Shown here: positions 1 through 7,815 of the stretch, in pieces
Layout: each line of letters begins with the position of its first letter
Numbering within the stretch: position 1 is the first letter of the stretch
Source: Patescibacteria group bacterium
Lineage (GTDB): Bacteria; Patescibacteriota; Patescibacteriia; Buchananbacterales; GWA2-38-13
Assembly (NCBI GenBank): GCA_028712155.1
Contig: JAQTQO010000014.1
Location: 1 to 36,901 of the forward strand
Direction: 5' to 3'
Length of the DNA: 36,901 nt
The notes under the pieces: generated by a model
The model's input: the letters and a program-made list of their open reading frames with translations, nothing else
The model's database searches: none
What the model was told of the DNA's origin: nothing
Made by a program: the position numbers and the translations under genes

Positions 1-532
1 CACCGGCGGCATCGTCGAGTGTCGCACCGACGAGCCGGAAACTCCGCGCATTTTTCATCAGCACCAACTCCGTATGCCCGCCTGAGACGACGAGTGCCAA
101 AGCCGGAAATAGAATTCTGAATTCTGAATTCTGGATTCTGGATTTCCCGCCGCGCGGTGGCAGCCACGCGGCGTACACGTGCGCCCGCAGGTGATTGATC
201 GGCACTATCGGTTTTTTCCACACAAATGCCAGAGCTTTAGCTGTTTCTGAGCCGACTAACAACGACGTAATAAGTCCGGGGCCGACCGTTACGGCCAGAC
301 GGTCAATGTCGGATGAATTTACCTTGGCTTGCCGCAGCGCAGCGTCTATCACCGGAATAATGTTGACGACGTGGTTGCGCGCGGCAACCTCCGGCACTAC
401 TCCACCGTAGCGCGCGTGGATTTTTATCTGCGACGCAACAACACTGGAGCGCACCACAAATCCTGCCGCGGTTTTTACCACTACCGCCGCCGCAGTTTCG
501 TCACAACTCGTTTCAATGCCTAAAATTATCAT
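1..532 (-). CDS. tsaD: tRNA N6-adenosine threonylcarbamoyltransferase TsaD, partial (runs off window start)
   Basis: Reverse-strand translation from 532: MIILGIETSCDETAAAVVV...YGGVVPEVAARNHV...VTVGPGLITSLLVGSETAKALA...INHLRAHVYA...FPALALVVSGGHTELVLM; family motifs intact. Confidence 0.96.
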   Translation of the reverse strand, partial: MIILGIETSCDETAAAVVVKTAAGFVVRSSVVASQIKIHARYGGVVPEVAARNHVVNIIPVIDAALRQAKVNSSDIDRLAVTVGPGLITSLLVGSETAKALAFVWKKPIVPINHLRAHVYAAWLPPRGGKSRIQNSEFRILFPALALVVSGGHTELVLMKNARSFRLVGATLDDAAG

Positions 533-770
533 GGAAATTATTGCGTGAAGTAAAAAAACATTTCTCTGAGTCTCGCCCCTCGAAGTCCGCCTTTGGCGGA
601 CGAAGTGGGGTCACAAGATGTTTCAATACCGAGAATGAACATGGAAAATATTTACCTCCGCCGTATTTACATTTATACCATTTTGTGCTACGTTTTCCCA
701 TTCCATGCCGGGTGCGGTGAGCGGTTCACTTCGTCTGGTTGGTGTGGAAACTCATGCAAGAGGAGATATC

Positions 771-992
771 GTGTCCAAACCCGTTCTTTCCGGCAAGGCC
801 AAGGAGAAATTCGGGCAAGCGCTCCTCGCCATTTTCCTTCACGATCTTGGCGAGGTTCAGCGGGTGATCGATCTCAAGATCTCCGGCTTGCCGGCGCGCC
901 TCCAGCTCATTATGCTGCAGGCCCTAGACAAGATTGTGCGTGAACGCACCCTTGAGGCCGAAGCCGATCTCGAGGATGAGAAACGGGAGTGA
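771..992 (+). CDS. small protein of unknown function (73 aa, GTG start)
   Basis: SD AGAGGAG before GTG at 771; followed by terminator at 1015-1054. Contains LLAIFLHDLGEVQRVI. Confidence 0.7.
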   Translation: MSKPVLSGKAKEKFGQALLAIFLHDLGEVQRVIDLKISGLPARLQLIMLQALDKIVRERTLEAEADLEDEKRE

Positions 993-1014
993 GGTCGTTA
1001 CCGACCTTCCTGAT

Positions 1015-1054
1015 AACGGCGTGTGGCAATGTGCTGCACGCCGTTCATTTTTTT
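1015..1054 (+). terminator. rho-independent terminator
   Basis: AACGGCGTG...CACGCCGTT followed by CATTTTTTT. Confidence 0.85.
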
Positions 1055-1098
1055 AAAAACCTTGCCATGGAATTGTCGTTGACCGGCAGTGCCAAGCC

Positions 1099-1127
1099 TT
1101 GACCAAAACAATCCTATATGCTATTCT
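1099..1127 (+). promoter_or_regulatory. sigma70-like promoter for the 1206 gene
   Basis: TTGACC - 17 nt - TATTCT. Confidence 0.55.
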
Positions 1128-1205
1128 CACCGATTGCAAGCTACGGCAGATTTCTGTGTCTGCCATAGGAACTTGCATCGTCGCTGCCCTTTTATAGGAG
1201 GCAAT

Positions 1206-1490
1206 ATGCCTCAGTCAGAGCAACCGGTCGGTATCCGCGACGAGGTCACGCGCAAGCTCCTCGTCGGTATGTTGGCCGCCCAGATGATGGACGACCTCGG
1301 TGAGTTCAAACGACGCATCGGCCCCTTCGTCCGGCCGGAGGACTTCCCGGACCTTGTGAAGGTCAAGGAGATCTTCTGGGGACTGATGGAAGAGGCCATG
1401 GCACTTGTCCGCAAGTCGGACATGGCTCGGGTCAGGTCCCATCCGTCCAAGGACGGCCCCCCGAAGTCGGGCAACACGGCGCACGGATAG
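1206..1490 (+). CDS. small protein of unknown function (94 aa)
   Basis: SD ATAGGAGG before ATG at 1206; shares a DLGE-x-x-R motif with the 771 protein. Confidence 0.7.
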   Translation: MPQSEQPVGIRDEVTRKLLVGMLAAQMMDDLGEFKRRIGPFVRPEDFPDLVKVKEIFWGLMEEAMALVRKSDMARVRSHPSKDGPPKSGNTAHG

Positions 1491-1689
1491 CGAACGAGAG
1501 TGAGTGGGTAGCGGTAACCCGGAGTAATTTCTGCATCATCTACAGATGAGAGGAAGAACAAGAATCCGGGAAATTACCTAGAAAACCCCTCAACCCACGT
1601 TCCAGGCGCGCGGCTCGCGTGAGTCGCGCGCCACTTTACAAAGTCCGAGAGGAGATTCGGCAATGGGCGAATTGCTCAGGAGGTAAATC

Positions 1690-1962
1690 GTGGAAGTTCA
1701 CCCGCGGGAACGTCTCGAGGCCGAGCGGCTGCTGTTGGTGGCCGTGCTGTGCCACACGCTCTGTGGCATGGCCGGAACGACTAACCCCGCCGGCATTCGG
1801 GAATTCTGCCAGACCGTTCGCAAGGATCCCGGGGCAATGGCCCAGAGGATCCTCGGCGTGCTCTCTCCGTTTTTGGAGAGCATGGGACGGAAGAGGGTGG
1901 AGTTCGAGTCGGTCTTCACCGGCCTGCTCCTCGCCGCCGTCGACAAGCTGGAACAACTGTAA
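1690..1962 (+). CDS. small protein of unknown function (90 aa, GTG start)
   Basis: SD CAGGAGG before GTG; terminator downstream at 1997-2026. Confidence 0.65.
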   Translation: MEVHPRERLEAERLLLVAVLCHTLCGMAGTTNPAGIREFCQTVRKDPGAMAQRILGVLSPFLESMGRKRVEFESVFTGLLLAAVDKLEQL

Positions 1963-1996
1963 GGACTCCGTTCGAGCCCCAGCAGATGTACCAGCC

Positions 1997-2026
1997 AAGC
2001 GCGTGCCCAGCACGCGCTTTTTCTTT
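1997..2026 (+). terminator. rho-independent terminator
   Basis: AAGCGCGTGcccagCACGCGCTTTTTCTTT. Confidence 0.85.
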
Positions 2027-2043
2027 GGGAGAAAAATTATAGT

Positions 2044-2071
2044 GTCATTCCGAGCCCGGTCGAGGGATCTC
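2044..2071 (+). repeat. imperfect inverted repeat, left arm flanking GIY-YIG gene
   Basis: GTCATTCCGAGCCCGGTCGAGGGATCTC, about 23/28 complementary to 2372-2399. Confidence 0.7.
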
Positions 2072-2073
2072 GC

Positions 2074-2361
2074 TCATTCCTCCGACAAATCTCGAAATTT
2101 TGGATTGAGCTGTTTGATGAGCCAAACTTTCTTTTCCCGTGACCATTTTTTTAGTTGTTTCTCTCTCTCAATGGCTGATGCAGGGTCGTCAAAAACCTCG
2201 AAGTAAACCAGTTTGGTTAAATTGTATTTTTTAGTAAATCCTTCAACCAGTTTCTGCTTGTGTTGCCAGACTCTTCGGGTAAGATCGCTCGTCACACCAA
2301 TATATGAAGTGGTGTTTTTTTGGTTCATCATAATATAAATGCAGAATTGTTTTTTCCGCAT
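2074..2361 (-). CDS. GIY-YIG nuclease domain protein
   Basis: CIYIMMNQKNTTSYIGVTSDLTRRVWQHK...YNLTKLVYFE...AIEREKQLKKWSREKK is typical of the single-domain GIY-YIG family. Confidence 0.92.
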   Translation of the reverse strand: MRKKQFCIYIMMNQKNTTSYIGVTSDLTRRVWQHKQKLVEGFTKKYNLTKLVYFEVFDDPASAIEREKQLKKWSREKKVWLIKQLNPKFRDLSEE

Positions 2362-2371
2362 AGCTTGGGGA

Positions 2372-2399
2372 GAGATCCCTCGATAGGACTCGGGATGAC
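2372..2399 (-). repeat. imperfect inverted repeat, right arm flanking GIY-YIG gene
   Basis: GAGATCCCTCGATAGGACTCGGGATGAC. Confidence 0.7.
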
Positions 2400-2416
2400 C
2401 GTGTAATTACCACGTT

Positions 2417-3169
2417 TCACGCCACCACCCCAAACATCAGATACAAATCGAAGGCGGTGTGCGCGAGCGCCGTGATGCCGTAGCCGCGCGCCAGGTACAC
2501 GCCCGAAAGCAGTACACTGGTGAAAAAAATGGAAACCAGTCCGCCTACGCTGGCGGAGCCCAGGTGCAGCAGGGCGAACACCGCCGAAGAGATCAGCGTG
2601 GCTTGCGCAGTGGCGACGCCGTCGTCGCCAAGCATTCGGCCGCGCTTCGCGAATAACCCATACAGTCCGGCGAGCAGCAGCACGCGGAACAGTAGCTCTT
2701 CGAACACGCCGGCCCCGACCGCCGCGACGACCTTGGCCCACGGTGAGCTCAGCCCCTGCAGCGCCAGCTGACGGGTGACGCCGGCATTGGATTGAAAAAC
2801 AAAGAAGTGCGGGAGTTTCCGGCCGAGGATGAGGTACACGAGGATGGCCAGCACCACGCCCGTCACTGCAGCCTCAAGGAACATGAGGAGCAAATACCAC
2901 GGCGAAATTTTTACCCGTTTTTTCGTCAGGTACCACAGGAAACCTACCGCCAGTCCTCCGACCGCACCGGCAACTAACCACGTGCTCCAGCGCAACCCAA
3001 ACATGGCGGCCAAAAACTGGAGTGTGAGGCGGAAGATCGCGTCCGCGCCGTTCACGTGCTCACCGAGCATCCCCTGCCACAAGCCGATTTCGTAAATTGC
3101 CAGGAGCGGCAGCACGGCAAGTACGCCGTAGGAAAAGTGTTTTGTTGTTTTGAGGTAATCGCCTTTCAT
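2417..3169 (-). CDS. CPBP family intramembrane metalloprotease (CAAX protease-like)
   Basis: Multi-TM protein with EELLFRVLLLAGLYGL, FALLHLG and AHTAFDL motifs. Confidence 0.9.
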   Translation of the reverse strand: MKGDYLKTTKHFSYGVLAVLPLLAIYEIGLWQGMLGEHVNGADAIFRLTLQFLAAMFGLRWSTWLVAGAVGGLAVGFLWYLTKKRVKISPWYLLLMFLEAAVTGVVLAILVYLILGRKLPHFFVFQSNAGVTRQLALQGLSSPWAKVVAAVGAGVFEELLFRVLLLAGLYGLFAKRGRMLGDDGVATAQATLISSAVFALLHLGSASVGGLVSIFFTSVLLSGVYLARGYGITALAHTAFDLYLMFGVVA

Positions 3170-3195
3170 GTGAATATTTTTTCACCCCTCTTACC

Positions 3196-3606
3196 CTAAG
3201 ACTGGGAGCTATTGGTTCCTCCCCTTGGGGCAAGGGGAGGGTAGGAGGGGTTAACCGTTAGCGCCGACACGATCTGTTCAATTACGCCATCAATGTTTTT
3301 CATTACATCTGAATTCTGAAATCGGATGACTGCAATGGTAAATTTTCCGAGATATTCAGTTCGTTGCCGGTCGTATTTTACTTGCGTCGTTTCACCGTGT
3401 TGACCACCGTCAATTTCGATTGCCAGCCGGCGGGCCGGCGTATAGAAATCCAAAATATACGGGCCTACGCCGTACTGCCGAAAAAATTTCATCCCGAGCA
3501 CTTGCCGGTTGCGGAGCTTACCCCAGAGCAGTCGTTCGGCGTCGGTAAAATTTTTTCTTAGCCGTCGGCGTTGAGGCTTCGACGCGGAGCGGTTGTAAAT
3601 TGACAT
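3196..3606 (-). CDS. DUF559 endonuclease-domain protein
   Basis: LRKNFTDAERLLWGKLRNRQVLGMKFFRQYGVGPYILDFYTPARRLAIEIDGGQH matches the DUF559 pattern. Confidence 0.93.
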   Translation of the reverse strand: MSIYNRSASKPQRRRLRKNFTDAERLLWGKLRNRQVLGMKFFRQYGVGPYILDFYTPARRLAIEIDGGQHGETTQVKYDRQRTEYLGKFTIAVIRFQNSDVMKNIDGVIEQIVSALTVNPSYPPLAPRGGTNSSQS

Positions 3607-3633
3607 CGGTTAACTCCCCTATCCCCTCTTACC

Positions 3634-4317
3634 CTAAGAGGGGGACATCGTTTTAGTTGGTGAGGTAACGTTCAGGCCGTGCTGTTCGAAAAATTGCATC
3701 GGGTCAAGATAGTCTTTCAACCCATTTTTCGTTGCGACGTAGCCGGCAAAACGTATCGCGGTGCCTTCCCACAGTTGGAAGTGGAGGTGCTTGCGTTCGC
3801 CGTCCGTGTCGTGGGAATTGGCGTCACCGAGGATGGCGATGGTCTCCCCTTTTTTAATTTTACTCCCGACCGCTTTGGCCGAGGAAAGTTTGAGATGGCC
3901 GTAGAGCGCGGAGATAGTTTTGCCGTTGATGCGGTAGCGGATGACCAGTACGCCGCCGTAGCCGCTCACCCACTGCCGTACCACGACCTGCCCGTCCGTA
4001 ATAGCGTACACCGGCACCTCGCCCGAGATGTCGCCGTATTCAATGTCATCGCCGGTGTGGTAGCCCCTGAAACGGTCCTGCACGTACTGGCCAAAGACTT
4101 TGAACGTCCGTCGCGCCAGGTAATCGGCAATTGGAAAAACGACGGCCGACGCAGATTCCGGTGTGGCGGTTGGTGCCACGGTTGGAGTGTGCGTTGGTGT
4201 CGCTGTTGACGCGACGGTCGGCGTCGGCGCAGGCTGGGAGACTGGCGCCACCGGCGTCGGTGCGCAGGCGGACAGCAGGAGCACGATGGCGGCCGCAAAT
4301 AGCGTTCGATGGTTCAT
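3634..4317 (-). CDS. secreted lipoprotein with M23 (LytM-like) peptidase domain
   Basis: Lipoprotein signal LLLSACAP; Pro/Thr linker; YHTGDDIEYG...LYGHL...LHFQLWEG M23 motifs. Start at MNHRT chosen over the upstream 4350 Met. Confidence 0.85.
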   Translation of the reverse strand: MNHRTLFAAAIVLLLSACAPTPVAPVSQPAPTPTVASTATPTHTPTVAPTATPESASAVVFPIADYLARRTFKVFGQYVQDRFRGYHTGDDIEYGDISGEVPVYAITDGQVVVRQWVSGYGGVLVIRYRINGKTISALYGHLKLSSAKAVGSKIKKGETIAILGDANSHDTDGERKHLHFQLWEGTAIRFAGYVATKNGLKDYLDPMQFFEQHGLNVTSPTKTMSPS

Positions 4318-4321
4318 GGTG

Positions 4322-6034
4322 TTAATCCGGTAAAGTCCCCAGTTTTTCAATTTTTTCCGCCGGTACGGTCCAGAGCGTAAAACGCGGGTCGTTCGGATTG
4401 CCGATCACCGCGGTTGGGGTGCTGGTGGAAAGCCCGAGTTGGTCAACGAACCACTCGGCGCTATCGGTGCGTTTGGCCGCGCGCTCCAACGTGTTTTGCC
4501 CGACCACCAGCATGACCTGCGTATTGGTGGCGTTGGGTAAAATCGCATCAAACTGGTTTTCCTCCAGTACGGTTTTAAGGCCGTCCGTGGAGATGGCCGT
4601 CCAGCCGTGGTAGATAGTTCTGCGGATGAAATACCACAGCGGCGTCGGCCAGACGAGGTCGGCATCGTACGCGATCAGCAGGGATTTTTCCGGTTTTTTT
4701 GCCGCGCGCGCAACGCCGGCGTCGGCAAAACTCTGCAGCACGGGGAACTGCAGCTTCGGGGGTGCGGAGGGGCGGAAGCCGTCGAGTTCGCGCGCTAACA
4801 CGGCATCCAGTTGGTTATAGCCGAAGTTCCCGCCTTCGTTGCGCAGCAGCGAAACAATCCACGGGTTGCCCGGACGGTAGTCGGTGGTGAATGTATTGGT
4901 CCAGCTAAACCACCCCAGTCCGGTGACGCAGGCGAGCCCGACAAAAACGAGAATCGGCCGCCACGATTTTGGAGTCCGGTGCATCACGGCGTCGGCGGTC
5001 AGGGCAACCGTCAGGATCATCCAGGGAACCAAGAGCACCAGGAACCGGGGGCTGGGGCCGATGACCATCAGCAAGGCGACCGTCCACCCGATGCCGAGCC
5101 CGATGAACTGATTGGCGGGTTTGCGCCAGTGCCAGACAAGGTACAGCACACTCAAACCGGCCAGGGCGGACAGCGGCGCTGCGGAACGGTACAGCGTCGG
5201 GAGAAAATTTTGTACACGCTGCGTGAACGACCCGATCATTTCTTTGCCCGGCAGAAACCGCCAGGCCGGCACATCGATGCCGAGCAGTGAAGAAATTTGT
5301 AAATCAAAATGCCCGCGGTTGTGGAAGAGCGCGAGGTTGTAAATGACGATCGGTAAAATAACCACGCCAAAGACAATTTGCCCCCGCCAGAATTTTTTTT
5401 CGCGCAGCGTTGTCCGGGCGGCGATGCCGAGGTACGAAATAATGATCGGCAAGAACACCACGACGGTGTATTTAGAAAGCACGGCCAGCCCGTAGATGAG
5501 CCACATCGCGTACCACCAGCGCGGTTCTTTGAGCGCACGTAAAAAAGCATAGAGCGCGGAGAGCAGCAGCGCGAGCGTGATGCTCTCCTGTAATCCCAGC
5601 CGCGACGGCCATATCAGATAGAGTTCAACCGCGCCCAGCGCCGCCGCAATAATGCCGGCGCGTTCATTTTTTAGCTGCCGGCCGATGAGGTACAGCAGCC
5701 ATACGACCGCGATACCGGCAAACGCACTGGGCAGCCGCAAGCCCCAGACGTTCTCTCCAAAAATCCGCATCGAGAAATGCTGCACGGAAAACACTAGCGG
5801 CGGATGGTCGTGAAACGACAGGTACGACCACCACGGCCGCACTGCGTACCACTCCGCGGGCGTCCCCTGCGCGGGCGTGCCGAGGAAATCCAGATACCCG
5901 ATGGATCGCACGCCCAGGAACGCTTCGTCGGTCACAACGTCGGCGTGGTCAAGCTGCCAAATCCGCAGGAACGCAGCTCCAAGCAGAATGGCTATGAGGA
6001 TGAACGTGAAAGCCCTGGGTTTAATATGTTGCAT
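4322..6034 (-). CDS. glycosyltransferase family 39 / ArnT-like multi-TM protein
   Basis: N-terminal AFLRIWQLDHADVVTDEAFLGVRSIGYLDF...HDHPPLV, many TM segments. Confidence 0.85.
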   Translation of the reverse strand: MQHIKPRAFTFILIAILLGAAFLRIWQLDHADVVTDEAFLGVRSIGYLDFLGTPAQGTPAEWYAVRPWWSYLSFHDHPPLVFSVQHFSMRIFGENVWGLRLPSAFAGIAVVWLLYLIGRQLKNERAGIIAAALGAVELYLIWPSRLGLQESITLALLLSALYAFLRALKEPRWWYAMWLIYGLAVLSKYTVVVFLPIIISYLGIAARTTLREKKFWRGQIVFGVVILPIVIYNLALFHNRGHFDLQISSLLGIDVPAWRFLPGKEMIGSFTQRVQNFLPTLYRSAAPLSALAGLSVLYLVWHWRKPANQFIGLGIGWTVALLMVIGPSPRFLVLLVPWMILTVALTADAVMHRTPKSWRPILVFVGLACVTGLGWFSWTNTFTTDYRPGNPWIVSLLRNEGGNFGYNQLDAVLARELDGFRPSAPPKLQFPVLQSFADAGVARAAKKPEKSLLIAYDADLVWPTPLWYFIRRTIYHGWTAISTDGLKTVLEENQFDAILPNATNTQVMLVVGQNTLERAAKRTDSAEWFVDQLGLSTSTPTAVIGNPNDPRFTLWTVPAEKIEKLGTLPD

Positions 6035-6138
6035 GCAGGGTCATCATAGCAGGAGCTTTGGCGATAGTGAAAGGCCGTTTTGCCCGGCAGTTCCGCGCTT
6101 CTTCCGCGGAGCCTCGTGTCTGCTATAATGGGAACGCT

Positions 6139-7800
6139 ATGGTTTTGAAAAACAAGATAATTTTTGTTGTTGTGGCGCTGGTTGGAGCGGCCTTTTTCGG
6201 AGTGTTTTTCCGTATGAACAAAATCTGGCAAAACCAAAAATCGCCGGCCGCGTCGGGCGATTTTCCCATTGCGAGCGGAGTGGTTCCGCATCATGCGGTC
6301 GCCAAGGAAATTATCGAGAATTTTTTCTCTTCCATCGCGGCACGCGAGCAGCCGCAGGTTGTGGTGATACTGGGTCCGGACCATTTCCATATTACGGAAT
6401 TGTCCGGGAAAACGTTTGTGAGCGTCCGTCAGGATACGCGGCAGTTGAATGGTCTGGACGTTGATACGCAGCTGCTGCGGTCGCTCGCGGGTCAACACCT
6501 GGCTTTCAACAGTCCCGGCCTCAGCTCCGATCATGCCGTCACCGCGCTCTTGCCGTATGTCGCAAAATATTTTCCCCACAGCCGCGTGCTGCCGCTCCTG
6601 GTGTCTTCTTCGGCATCCGCCGCCGATATGGAAGCGCTGATGCAAAACTTGCACGTGCACGCGCCGGTGCAGACGCTGGTTGTCGCCAGCGTCGATTTTT
6701 CCCATTACCTCCCGCCTCCGGCAGCGGATTTTCATGACGTCAAAAGTATCGCGGCCGTAATGGATCGGGAAGAAAACGATTTCCGCAATCTGGAAGTGGA
6801 CTCCTGGCAAGCGGTGTACGGCGCGCGGTATTTCGCCCAGGTGCGGAAAAATTTTTCCCCGACCTTGATGGGACGGGGCAAATCATCCGATTATCTGAAA
6901 ACCGGTAGCAGCGAAGAAGTGACTTCCTACGTGAGTGCGGTCTTTAGTGCAGCAGCGGACCGGCCCGAAATTGAGCGGGGCAAAACCGTTTTGCTGGTTG
7001 GAAATATCATACTGGGTCAGGGGGTGACGGCGCTGGTGGAGAAAAACAACCCGCATTATCCTTTTCAAAAGATCAGCCAGTTTCTGCGAGGGATTGATGT
7101 GGTAGTTGGGAATCTGGAAGGCCCGCCGGTGCTGGGGCAGCCGATGGCCGCGGCCCTGGCCTCGGCGAAATTCAACCTCCTTTCATTAGCCAACGATCAT
7201 GCCTCGGATGTAGGGATGGAAAAACTGGCCGCGCCGCGGGAAATTTTATCGGGGGCAAATATCAAGACCGTTGGCGATCCCGATCCATGCGCCGGTGCGT
7301 CAATTTTTCAAAAAGAAGGCGTCACATTTTTCGCCTTCAACGCGATGAACTCCGCCGGCTGTGTAAGCGAAGACCTGGTGCGTGCGGCCCGGCAATCGCA
7401 CCCCAAAAATTTTCTCATCGTCAGCATGCATTGGGAGAACGTTTTTCCGCAGGAACTCGCCCACCGGATTATTGAAGCCGGAGCCGATGTCGTTGTCGGG
7501 CACCATCCCCAGGCCGTGCAAAAAATTGACGTGTACGGGGGTAAGCCCATCTTCTATGCGCTCGGGAATTTTGTCACCGACCAAGATTTCCCTACCCCGA
7601 CGCGGGAAGGCATGGGAATCGGCATTGAGATCTACGACCGCGCGGTCCGCTACCGGTTGTTTCCCCTGCAGAGTATCGCCAGCCAGCCCGCGCTCATGCC
7701 GCAGGCAGCCGCAAAAATTTTTCTCGCCCGCCTCGCTCAAAAGAGCGGCGTTAAATTGCGCTCGGCCATCCAAAACGGTATAATTGAAGTCGAAAGGTAA
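6139..7800 (+). CDS. fusion: AmmeMemoRadiSam system protein B (Memo-like) domain + CapA-like domain, N-terminally anchored
   Basis: VPHHAVAKEIIENFF...VVILGPDHFH...SSDHAVTALLPYVAKYFP...VASVDFSHY (Memo) then VVGNLEGP...LSLANDHASDVG...SMHWE...GADVVVGHHPQAVQ...GNFV (CapA). Start at MVLKNK. Confidence 0.9.
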   Translation: MVLKNKIIFVVVALVGAAFFGVFFRMNKIWQNQKSPAASGDFPIASGVVPHHAVAKEIIENFFSSIAAREQPQVVVILGPDHFHITELSGKTFVSVRQDTRQLNGLDVDTQLLRSLAGQHLAFNSPGLSSDHAVTALLPYVAKYFPHSRVLPLLVSSSASAADMEALMQNLHVHAPVQTLVVASVDFSHYLPPPAADFHDVKSIAAVMDREENDFRNLEVDSWQAVYGARYFAQVRKNFSPTLMGRGKSSDYLKTGSSEEVTSYVSAVFSAAADRPEIERGKTVLLVGNIILGQGVTALVEKNNPHYPFQKISQFLRGIDVVVGNLEGPPVLGQPMAAALASAKFNLLSLANDHASDVGMEKLAAPREILSGANIKTVGDPDPCAGASIFQKEGVTFFAFNAMNSAGCVSEDLVRAARQSHPKNFLIVSMHWENVFPQELAHRIIEAGADVVVGHHPQAVQKIDVYGGKPIFYALGNFVTDQDFPTPTREGMGIGIEIYDRAVRYRLFPLQSIASQPALMPQAAAKIFLARLAQKSGVKLRSAIQNGIIEVER

Positions 7801-7815
7801 TTTTTTAATCTTGAA

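Noticed and set aside
1119-1169. Mini-ORF MLFSPIASYGRFLCLP as a leader peptide of the 1206 gene
   Set aside because: Its ATG falls at or upstream of the predicted -10 box, so it is probably not transcribed.
3679-4209. 176-aa plus-strand ORF
   Set aside because: Antisense to the well-supported M23 peptidase gene; no SD or family motifs.
5992-6810. 272-aa minus-strand ORF
   Set aside because: Antisense to the Memo-CapA gene and overlapping the GT39 start; no motifs.
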